Part shown: piece by piece, positions 16,051 through 23,564 of the stretch
Position numbering within the stretch: position 1 is the stretch's first letter
Layout of the letters: the number at the start of each line of letters is the position of its first letter
Assembly (NCBI RefSeq): GCF_900091495.1
Contig: NZ_LT607413.1
Coordinates: 3,921,001-3,985,000 of the forward strand
Length of the DNA stretch: 64,000 nt
DNA from: Micromonospora echinospora
GTDB lineage: Bacteria > Actinomycetota > Actinomycetes > Mycobacteriales > Micromonosporaceae
Direction: 5' to 3'
Position numbers and translations under genes: made by a program
Notes under the pieces: generated by a model
What the model was told of the DNA's origin: nothing
Seen by the model: the letters and a program-made list of their open reading frames with translations, nothing else
Databases searched by the model: none

Positions 16051-17123
16051 TCACCGCGACCGAGCCGACCCGGCCGGCGCGGATCGTCGGCCTGCGCACC
16101 GCGCAGGCCGGCCCGGCCATCTCCCAGCGGGAGATGTTCGACTCCTTCTACCGGGACCTCTACGCCGACGTGCCGGACGCCGAGAAGCTCTTCATGAGCA
16201 CCCAGGTCGACCAGCGCCGGCTGCTCTGGCCCCCGAAGGCCCACTACGGCGACGGCTGGCCCGGGATGCAGGCTCGGATCGAGGCCTGGGAACAGGGCGT
16301 CCTGGCGATGGGTCGCCAGACCGTCGGCGGGGTGCTCGACGACGTCGACTCCGACCGGGTGGGCAGCTACACCTTCGTCAGCTGCACCGGCTACGCCGGC
16401 CCCACCCCGGAGATGCTGCTGGCCAAGGAGTTCGGCCTGCGCAAGAACCTGCGCCGGACCTTCGTCGGCCACATGGGCTGCTACGCGGCCTTCAACGGCC
16501 TGAAGGTCGCCCTGGACTCCCTCGCCGGCCGCCCCGACCAGCTCGCCCTGGTCACCTGCGCCGAGGTCTGCTCGGTGCACCTGCGACCCGAGGCGACCAA
16601 GGAGCAGGTCGTGGTCACCGGCCTCTTCGGCGACGCCGCCGCCACCCTGCTGCTGGAGGCGGTCGAGGGCGACGTCGACGCCGTCACCGGGCCGGTGGTC
16701 CTCGGCACGCACACCGAGACCCACCCGGAGACCTCGGCGGCGATGACCTGGAAGGTCATGGACGACGCCTTCCGGATGACGCTCTCGCCGTACGTGCCGG
16801 TCTACCTCGCCGAGACGATCCGGCCCTTCGTCGGCCGGCTCCTGGCGCCGCATGGCCTGTCGGTCGGCGACGTCGCGCACTGGGGCATCCACCCCGGCGG
16901 TCCGAAGATCATCGACTTCGTCGGCGAGCGGCTGGAACTGCCGGTCGCGGCGCTGCGCCCGTCGCTGGAGATCCTCAACTCCTGGGGCAACTGCTCCTCG
17001 CCGACGGTCCTGCTGATCCTCGACCACATCCTGCGCACCTCCCGCCCGAAGCCGGGTGAGTACGGCGTCCTGATGGCCTTCGGACCCGGCCTGACCATGG
17101 AATCCGCCCTGGTCCGCTTCTGA
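16047..17123 (+). CDS. Type III polyketide synthase
   Basis: Chalcone-synthase-like homodimeric synthase of 358 aa. The catalytic triad is visible: Cys145 in GHMGCYAAF, His282 in WGIHPGGPKI and Asn315 in SWGNCSSPT. The C-terminal GFGPG-type loop is present as AFGPGLTMES. The SCTGYAGPTPEMLLAKEFGL segment and the Asn motif separate it from KAS III. It would extend an acyl starter with malonyl-CoA. The nearby FAAL-like ligase and ACP suggest an acyl-ACP or long-chain starter, as for alkylresorcinol or alkylpyrone synthases (inference). It overlaps the SRPBCC gene by 4 nt. Confidence 0.93.
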   Translation: MITATEPTRPARIVGLRTAQAGPAISQREMFDSFYRDLYADVPDAEKLFMSTQVDQRRLLWPPKAHYGDGWPGMQARIEAWEQGVLAMGRQTVGGVLDDVDSDRVGSYTFVSCTGYAGPTPEMLLAKEFGLRKNLRRTFVGHMGCYAAFNGLKVALDSLAGRPDQLALVTCAEVCSVHLRPEATKEQVVVTGLFGDAAATLLLEAVEGDVDAVTGPVVLGTHTETHPETSAAMTWKVMDDAFRMTLSPYVPVYLAETIRPFVGRLLAPHGLSVGDVAHWGIHPGGPKIIDFVGERLELPVAALRPSLEILNSWGNCSSPTVLLILDHILRTSRPKPGEYGVLMAFGPGLTMESALVRF

Positions 17124-17205
17124 GGCCCCGGTCTGCTTCCGAGGCCCCGGTCCGCTTCCGATCCCGCCTGCCCACCCCGAGAAACCCGAGAAACGGAGTC
17201 GGCCC

Positions 17206-18675
17206 ATGGCCACCCCCAACCCGACCGAGAACCTGGTCGCCGACCTGCTCACCCAGTCCTGGGTGATCGACATGTTCACCGAGATCGGGGAGCGTCAGCG
17301 CCAGTCGATCGAGGTCTCCGGCCAGGTCCGGGAGCGCGCCGCGTCCAACCACGTCTTCTGGCCGTTCCACGCGCCGCAGTTCCCGCTGGTCGTCGCCGAG
17401 GCGTCCGGGAGCCGGATCACCGACATCGACGGCAACACGTACCTCGACTCGCACCTGGGCTTCGGCGCGCAGGCACTGTTCGGGCACAACCCGCCCAGCG
17501 TGGTCGAGCACGTCCGGGAGCACCTGGGCCGCTCCACCGGCAACGGCTACCTCAACCTCACCGAACTGCAATTGGTCGACCTGCTCGAAGACATGCTGCC
17601 GCACTGCCAGAAGTTCGCCTTCCTCAACTCCGGCACCGACGCCACCAACGCGGCGATCCGGCTCTGCCGGGCGCACACCGGCCGGCGGCTGGTCGCCAAG
17701 TTCGAGGGCGCCCTGCACGGCGTGCACGACCTGGCCGCGCACAACACCGCCTTCTGGTACCACGGCCACCCGACGCAGCCCTTCCCCGAGGTGACCGCCG
17801 ACGGCATCGCCCCGATGCCCGCGCTCACCGGGGTCGCCCCGGCGGACCGCACCGAGCTGCTCATCCTGCCCAACGACACCGCCGCCGCGCTGGCGCTGAT
17901 CGAGAAGCACCGCGACGAGCTGGCCTGCGTGCTCGGCGAGGCGGTCTCCTCGTCGTTCCCGTACGCCGAGCACACCGTCCCGCTGATCAAGGCGGTCGCG
18001 GAGCGCTGCCGGACCCTGCGGGTGCCGTTCGTCCTGGACGAGGTGCTCACCGGCTTCCGCTACGGTCTCTCCGGGGCCGCCGGCCACTTCGACATCCCCG
18101 CCGACCTGTACTGCTACGGCAAGGTGGTCACCGGACTCGGCCTGCCGCTGTCCGTCGTGGCCGGTCGCGCGGACATCATCGACCACATGCAGACCACCGG
18201 TCTGCCCCTGACCGACCTGGGCCGCAAGACCTGCGTGCAGACCACGCACGCCGGCAACCACCTCTCGCTGGCCGCCTCGTTCGCCTCGCTGAGCATGCTC
18301 CGCGACGCCGGAGCGGCCTACTACGAGCGGACCCGCGCCAAGGTCGCCACGGTGCAGAACCGGCTCGCCGAGTTCCGCACCGAGACCGGCATCCCGCTGC
18401 GGCTGCTCGGCTTCGGCGACTTCATCGGCTCGTTCGGCTTCGTGGCCGGCGAGTCGTACGACGACTACCGCGAGTTCGCCGCGGCGGTGAACCCGATCGG
18501 CCTGTTCCTGCTGACCCTGATGCTCCGCCGCCGGGGCATCTACACCCTCAGCCTGCCGATGTTCTTCACCGGCGACGCGCACAGCGACGCCGACGTGGAG
18601 GAACTGCTCGCCGCCGTCCTCGACTCCGCCCGGGAACTGGACAAGCACGGCTTCCCGTTCGTGCTCCCGGCCTGA
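17206..18675 (+). CDS. Class III PLP aminotransferase-like (GSAM type), copy 1
   Basis: PLP enzyme of 489 aa. It has the class III landmarks: NSGTDATNAAIRL (phosphate loop), FEGALHGVHD, the cofactor-binding Asp in FVLDEVLTGFRYG and the PLP Lys at about 306 in CYGKVVTGLG. DEVLTGFR is characteristic of glutamate-1-semialdehyde aminomutases and of the aminotransferase domains in lipopeptide PKS/NRPS systems. An extra N-terminal helical segment of about 60 residues precedes the core. An 82-bp gap with a repeated short phrase separates it from the PKS gene. It could aminate a beta-keto or aldehyde intermediate (inference). Confidence 0.9.
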   Translation: MATPNPTENLVADLLTQSWVIDMFTEIGERQRQSIEVSGQVRERAASNHVFWPFHAPQFPLVVAEASGSRITDIDGNTYLDSHLGFGAQALFGHNPPSVVEHVREHLGRSTGNGYLNLTELQLVDLLEDMLPHCQKFAFLNSGTDATNAAIRLCRAHTGRRLVAKFEGALHGVHDLAAHNTAFWYHGHPTQPFPEVTADGIAPMPALTGVAPADRTELLILPNDTAAALALIEKHRDELACVLGEAVSSSFPYAEHTVPLIKAVAERCRTLRVPFVLDEVLTGFRYGLSGAAGHFDIPADLYCYGKVVTGLGLPLSVVAGRADIIDHMQTTGLPLTDLGRKTCVQTTHAGNHLSLAASFASLSMLRDAGAAYYERTRAKVATVQNRLAEFRTETGIPLRLLGFGDFIGSFGFVAGESYDDYREFAAAVNPIGLFLLTLMLRRRGIYTLSLPMFFTGDAHSDADVEELLAAVLDSARELDKHGFPFVLPA

Positions 18676-18712
18676 CCACTCAACCCCTCGAAACACGGAT
18701 GGGCCAAAGCCA

Positions 18713-20191
18713 ATGACGATCGCCGACACCACCCCTGACACCCGTACTCCGGCCGAGATCCTGGCCGACGTCATGTCCCAGCCCTGGGTGGGCGACCTCT
18801 TCGCCGAGCTGACCCAGCGGCAGCAGAACTCCATGGCGTTGGCCGAGGAGGTACGGGAGCACGTGGTCACCAACCACGTGTTCCTGCCCTTCCACGCCCC
18901 GATGTTCCCGCTCGCCGTCGCCGAGGCGTCCGGCAGCCGGCTCACCGACGTCGACGGCAACACCTACATCGACTCGCACCTGGGCTTCGGCGGGCAGTCG
19001 CTGTTCGGCCACAACCCGCCGCAGGTGGTCGAGTTCGTGCGGGAGCAGGCGCTGCGCAGCACCGGCAACGGCTACCTCAACCCGCTGGAGCTGAAGCTCG
19101 GCGAGCTGCTCAAGGAACTGATCCCGCACTGCGAGAAGTTCGCCCTGCTGAACTCCGGCACCGACGCCATCGCCATCGCCACCCGGCTGGCCCGCGCGTA
19201 CACCGGCAGGCGGCTGGTCGCCAAGTTCGAGGGCTGCTGGCACGGCACCGGTGACGTGGCCGCCCACAACACCTCGTTCTTCGCCCACGGCCACCCGAAG
19301 GTCAACCCGTTCCCGGAGATCGGCCCGGACGGCATCGCGCCGCTGACCGCCTTCACCGGCGTGCCGCAGCTGGAGATGCTGATCCTGCCGCACGACGCCG
19401 CCGCCGCGAGCAAGCTCATCGAGAAGTACGCCGACGACCTGGCCTGCGTCATCGCCGACGCCGCCTGTCAGTCCTGGCCGTTCACCGACCAGACCGTCCC
19501 GGAACTGCGCGAGGTCGCGCACCGCTGCAAGGACCTCGGCGTCCCGTTCATCCTGGACGAGGTGCTCACCGGCTTCCGGTTCGGCACCGCGGGCGCGGCC
19601 GGCCACTTCGACATCCCCGCCGACCTGCACTGCTACGGCAAGGTCGTCTCCGGTCTCGGCCTGCCGCTGGCGGCCATCGGCGGCAAGGCGGAGCTGTTGG
19701 AGGCGGCGCACACCTCGGGCATGCCGCTGACCGACATCGGCAGCAAGACGTTCGTGGTGAACACCCACTCCGGCAACCACCTGTCGATCGCCGCGTCGTA
19801 CGCCTCGCTGAGCATGCTCCGCGACGCCGGCCCGGCCTTCTACGAGCGGACCGAGGCCAAGGTGGCCCGGGTGCAGTCCCGGCTGGCGGACTTCCGCGCC
19901 GAGACCGGCATCCCGCTGCGGCTGCTCGGCTTCGGGGCCTTCGCCGGCACGTTCGGCTTCACCGCCCGGGACTCCTACGACACCTACCGGGAGTTCGGCG
20001 CGGCGGCCAACCCGCTCGGCCCGGCCGTGCTCACCCTGATGCTGCGCAAGCGCGGCGTCTACACGCTGAGCATGCCGATGTTCTACACCGGCGACGCGCA
20101 CTCCGACGCCGACGTGGACGCCGTCTGCGACGCGGTGATCGACGCGGCCCGGGAGATGGGTCGCAACGACTTCCCGTTCGTCATTCCCTGA
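18713..20191 (+). CDS. Class III PLP aminotransferase-like (GSAM type), copy 2
   Basis: A 492-aa paralogue of the preceding gene, clearly a tandem duplication: same N-terminal extension, FEGCWHGTGD, FILDEVLTGFRFG, and the PLP Lys at about 310 in CYGKVVSGLG. Differences near the substrate pocket (NSGTDAIAIATRL instead of NSGTDATNAAIRL; CWHGTG instead of ALHGVH) suggest a different substrate or a heterodimer. Both copies keep the Lys, so both should bind PLP covalently. The intergenic gap is 37 bp. Confidence 0.9.
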   Translation: MTIADTTPDTRTPAEILADVMSQPWVGDLFAELTQRQQNSMALAEEVREHVVTNHVFLPFHAPMFPLAVAEASGSRLTDVDGNTYIDSHLGFGGQSLFGHNPPQVVEFVREQALRSTGNGYLNPLELKLGELLKELIPHCEKFALLNSGTDAIAIATRLARAYTGRRLVAKFEGCWHGTGDVAAHNTSFFAHGHPKVNPFPEIGPDGIAPLTAFTGVPQLEMLILPHDAAAASKLIEKYADDLACVIADAACQSWPFTDQTVPELREVAHRCKDLGVPFILDEVLTGFRFGTAGAAGHFDIPADLHCYGKVVSGLGLPLAAIGGKAELLEAAHTSGMPLTDIGSKTFVVNTHSGNHLSIAASYASLSMLRDAGPAFYERTEAKVARVQSRLADFRAETGIPLRLLGFGAFAGTFGFTARDSYDTYREFGAAANPLGPAVLTLMLRKRGVYTLSMPMFYTGDAHSDADVDAVCDAVIDAAREMGRNDFPFVIP

Positions 20192-20218
20192 TCGTTCGCC
20201 ACCCCATCGGAGCCCATC

Positions 20219-21976
20219 ATGAGCATCGACAGCGGCACAGGCCCCGACCTCGCGATCCACCCCGACCGGCGGGGCTTCACCCCGGACCCCGCCGTCGGGC
20301 TCGCCCGGCTCACCCCGGCCGGCACGGTGGCCGGCGCGCTCGTGGAACGGGCGCGCCGGCAACCCGACGCGGTCGCCTACTACCTGCCGGACGAGCCCGA
20401 GGCCGACCAGCGGATCACGGTGGCCGGGATGCTCGACCGGGCGCACGCCGCCGGAGCGGCCCTGGCCGCGGCCGGGCTGCGCCGGGGCGGCCGGGTCTGC
20501 CTCTGCCTGGACACCTCGGCCCCGCTGCTGGCCGGGCTGTTCGGGGCGGAGCTGCTCGGTGCCGTCCCGTCGGTGCTCGAACCACCGCTGAGCGCCGGCC
20601 GCAAGCAGCTCTGGCTGGACCGGGTCCGGCACATCGTGGCGGTCGCGCAGCCGGAGGTGCTGGTCTGCGACGAGGAGCTGCGCGAGGCCACCGTCGAGGC
20701 CCTCGCCGATCTGGACGTCGCGGTGATCAGCCCGCCATTCGGCGACGGGACGGTCGCCGACCCGGTGCTGGCGGCCGGTCCGGAGGAGCCGGCCTTCATC
20801 CAGTTCACCTCCGGCACCACCTCGGCGGCGAAGGGCATCGTGCTCAGTCACCGCGCGGTGCTCGCGGCGGCCTCGGCGATCGGCCTCGGCGGCCCGTTCT
20901 ACGCCGACGACGTGATGGCGAGCTGGCTGCCGCTGCACCACGACATGGGCATGGTGGGGGCGACCATGACGCCGTTCCTGCTCTCCCTGCCGTCGGTGCT
21001 GATCCGCCCGCTGGCCTTCGGCACCCGGCCGGACCGCTGGCTGCGGCTGATCCACCAGTACCGGGCCACCATCTCGCCCGCGCCGAACTTCGCGTACCGG
21101 CTGGTCGCGGCGGTGGCCCGGAAGGTCGACCTGACCGGGGTGGACCTGAGCTGCTGGCGGGCGGCGTTCAACGGCGCGGAGGTGGTCGACGCCGGCACGC
21201 TACGCGACTTCCTGGCGGTGACCGCGCCGCTCGGCTTCCGCCCGGAGCACCTGCGGCCCTGCTACGGCATGGCCGAACTCGGGCTCGCCGCGACCTTCTC
21301 GCCGGTCGGCACCCCGCCCCGGAGCGAGCCGGTCTCCCGGAGCGCGATGGCCGCCCAGGGCCGGGCGCTGGCACCGGAGTCGGCGGAGGACACCCACCAC
21401 TACGTCTCCTCCGGCATCCCGGTGCCGGGCACCAAGGTCCGGGTGGCCGACGCGAGCCACGTGGACCTGCCCGACCGGCACGTCGGCCGGGTGCTGGTGG
21501 CCAGCGAGTCGATGATGACCGGTTACCTCAACGGCCCCGCCGACCCGCTGCTCGAACTGCGCGACGGCTGGCTGGACACCGGCGACCTCGGCTTCCTGCT
21601 CGACGGGGAGCTCTACGTCACCGGTCGGAGCAAGGACCTGATCATCCTGGCCGGGCGGAACTACCAGCCGCAGACCTTCGAGCGGGCCGCCGAGACCGTC
21701 GACGGGGTGCGTGCGGGCGGCGCGGCGGCGGTCGGCGTACCGGACCCACGCAGCGGTACCGAACGGATGGTGCTGGTGGTGGAGAGCCGGACCCACCGGG
21801 ATCCGGAGCGGGCCGCCGAGACCGCCCGCGCCGTTGAGCGCGCGGTCAGCGACCTGACCGGGGTACGCCCCGGAAAGGTGGTCGTGGTCGCTCCCCGTAC
21901 CCTGCCCAAGACCTCCAGCGGGAAGCTCCAACGCCCCCAGGTGGCCGCGATGGTGGCCGCCGGGCCGCTTCCGTGA
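20219..21976 (+). CDS. FAAL-like acyl-AMP ligase
   Basis: Adenylate-forming enzyme of 585 aa. The phosphate-binding loop FTSGTTSAAKGI, the FAAL-type core SWLPLHHDMGMVG, RAAFNGAEVV and CYGMAELGLAATF, and the A8-like DTGDLGFLLDGELYVTGRSKD are all present; the C-terminal Lys is in PKTSSGKLQR. The combination is that of long-chain fatty-acyl-AMP ligases, which transfer to ACPs rather than to CoA. It probably loads the cluster's ACP. The stop overlaps the GTG of the FMN reductase (GTGA). Confidence 0.9.
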   Translation: MSIDSGTGPDLAIHPDRRGFTPDPAVGLARLTPAGTVAGALVERARRQPDAVAYYLPDEPEADQRITVAGMLDRAHAAGAALAAAGLRRGGRVCLCLDTSAPLLAGLFGAELLGAVPSVLEPPLSAGRKQLWLDRVRHIVAVAQPEVLVCDEELREATVEALADLDVAVISPPFGDGTVADPVLAAGPEEPAFIQFTSGTTSAAKGIVLSHRAVLAAASAIGLGGPFYADDVMASWLPLHHDMGMVGATMTPFLLSLPSVLIRPLAFGTRPDRWLRLIHQYRATISPAPNFAYRLVAAVARKVDLTGVDLSCWRAAFNGAEVVDAGTLRDFLAVTAPLGFRPEHLRPCYGMAELGLAATFSPVGTPPRSEPVSRSAMAAQGRALAPESAEDTHHYVSSGIPVPGTKVRVADASHVDLPDRHVGRVLVASESMMTGYLNGPADPLLELRDGWLDTGDLGFLLDGELYVTGRSKDLIILAGRNYQPQTFERAAETVDGVRAGGAAAVGVPDPRSGTERMVLVVESRTHRDPERAAETARAVERAVSDLTGVRPGKVVVVAPRTLPKTSSGKLQRPQVAAMVAAGPLP

Positions 21977-22566
21977 CCGCCGTGGAGCTGGCCCTGCTCG
22001 GCGGCTCGCTGAGGCCGGGGTCGGTGAGCGAGCGGGTGCTGCGCGCCTGCGCGGACCTCGCCGTCGACCGTGGCGCCCGCTGCACGGTGCTCACCGCGAC
22101 GGACCTGGATTTGCCGCTCTACCAGCCCGGAGCCACCCACCGCCGGCCGGCCGCCGCCGGGCTGCTGGCCGCGGTGCGTCGGGCCGACGGGCTGATCGTC
22201 GTGTCGCCCACCTACCACGGCGGCATGTCCGGACTGCTCAAGAACGCCCTGGACCACCTGGAGGACCTGGCCGCCGACCGGCCCGCCTACCTCGACGGCA
22301 AGGTGGTCGGCTCGGTGGCGGTGGGCTGGAGCGAGCACGGCGCGGCGACCACGGTCGCCGCGCTGCGCACCACCGTGACGTCGCTGCGCGGCTGGGTCAC
22401 CCCGATGGCGGTCGCGGTCAACTCGATCGAGCTGGCCGCCGTCGAGGACGTGGACGCGGCGATCCGCGCCGACGCCCGACTGATGCGCCGGCTGACGATC
22501 CTGGTCGGCCAGGTCACCGACTTCGCCGGCCGGGGCTCCGCCGCCCGCCTGGTTCCCAGCGCCTGA
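21973..22566 (+). CDS. NADPH-dependent FMN reductase-like protein
   Basis: Flavodoxin-fold protein of 197 aa. LLGGSLRPGSVSERVL is the FMN-phosphate loop, and SPTYHGGMSGLLKNALDHLE is the signature of the FMN reductase family (SsuE, azoreductase-like). It either supplies reduced FMN to another enzyme or reduces a pathway intermediate directly. No flavin-dependent oxygenase other than the acyl-CoA dehydrogenase-like pair is seen in cluster 1; those two are possible clients (inference). It is translationally coupled to the FAAL gene. Confidence 0.88.
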   Translation: MTAVELALLGGSLRPGSVSERVLRACADLAVDRGARCTVLTATDLDLPLYQPGATHRRPAAAGLLAAVRRADGLIVVSPTYHGGMSGLLKNALDHLEDLAADRPAYLDGKVVGSVAVGWSEHGAATTVAALRTTVTSLRGWVTPMAVAVNSIELAAVEDVDAAIRADARLMRRLTILVGQVTDFAGRGSAARLVPSA

Positions 22567-22597
22567 CCCACCCCTTTCGTGACAAGGAGAGCGCCAC

Positions 22598-23491
22598 GTG
22601 AGCACCCAGACCACCGACACCGGCATGAGCCAGGAGGGCTCGGTCGAGGACCTGCACCGGGCCGTGCGCGACCACTACGACAAGCTCGTCGACCTGTACG
22701 AGGACCTGTGGGGCGAGCACATCCACCACGGCTACTGGGACCTCGACGCGCCGAACGCCTCGCGGGACGTCGCGCAGCGGCGGACCACGCAGGAGCTGAT
22801 GCGGTTCGGCGGCATCCCGCAGGGCGCGCGGGTGCTCGACTCGGGCTGCGGCATCGGCGCGTCCGCGGTGATGCTCGCCGCCGACCTGGGCTGCACCGTC
22901 GAGGGCATCACGCTCAGCCACGAGCAGGTCAGGCGGGCCACCGAGAAGGCGTCGGCGGCCGGCGTCGGCGACCGGACGTCGTTCCGGGTGCTGGACGCCA
23001 TGCACACCGACTACCCGGACGACACCTTCGACGTGGTCTGGTCGATGGAGAGCTGCGAGCTGATGCCGGACAAGCGGGCCTACCTCGCGGAGAACCTGCG
23101 CATCCTCAAGCCGGGCGGCCGGCTCGTGGTGGCCACCTGGACCAGCCGTGACGACCGGCTCGACCCGAAGGAGGTCAAGCTGCTGCGCCGGCTCTACCGG
23201 GACTTCGCCATCTCGCACGTGCTGCCGCTGGAGCACTACGCGAAGCTCTGCGGCGAGCTGGGCTATGCCGACGTGCGCACCGCCGACTGGACCGAGCACG
23301 TCCGGGCCACCTGGGCGCTGTCGGCCGACATCGTCAAGCCGCTGATGCGTGACCCCTCGTACGTGTGGAAGCTGGTGCGGGCCAAGGGCGCGGACATCTT
23401 CCGCTTCCTCAACTCCGTCCCGCTGATGAAGCAGGCGTACGACAAGGACGTCATGCACTACGGCGTCTACACCGCCGTCAAGCCCGGCTGA
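22598..23491 (+). CDS. SAM methyltransferase (tocopherol/sterol MT-like)
   Basis: Class I methyltransferase of 297 aa. Motif I is VLDSGCGIGASAVMLA; WSMESCELMPD and ILKPGGRLVVATW follow. The WGEHIHHGYWD stretch near the N-terminus is shared by gamma-tocopherol, sterol C24 and RebM-like methyltransferases, so C- or O-methylation of a lipid or aromatic is expected. GTG 22598 follows AAGGAGAG. It is the last gene of cluster 1 and converges on the copper gene at 23565. Confidence 0.9.
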   Translation: MSTQTTDTGMSQEGSVEDLHRAVRDHYDKLVDLYEDLWGEHIHHGYWDLDAPNASRDVAQRRTTQELMRFGGIPQGARVLDSGCGIGASAVMLAADLGCTVEGITLSHEQVRRATEKASAAGVGDRTSFRVLDAMHTDYPDDTFDVVWSMESCELMPDKRAYLAENLRILKPGGRLVVATWTSRDDRLDPKEVKLLRRLYRDFAISHVLPLEHYAKLCGELGYADVRTADWTEHVRATWALSADIVKPLMRDPSYVWKLVRAKGADIFRFLNSVPLMKQAYDKDVMHYGVYTAVKPG

Positions 23492-23564
23492 CCGGCACCG
23501 CCCCGCCACCGCACCGGCTTCCCGTCGGGGACGTGTCCGCGCCGCCCGACGGGAAGCCGTTCGC

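Noticed and set aside
16047..17123. KAS III (FabH) assignment
   Set aside because: The Cys-His-Asn triad occurs in chalcone-synthase contexts (WGNCSSPT, GFGPG-like C-terminal loop), which fits type III PKS and not FabH.
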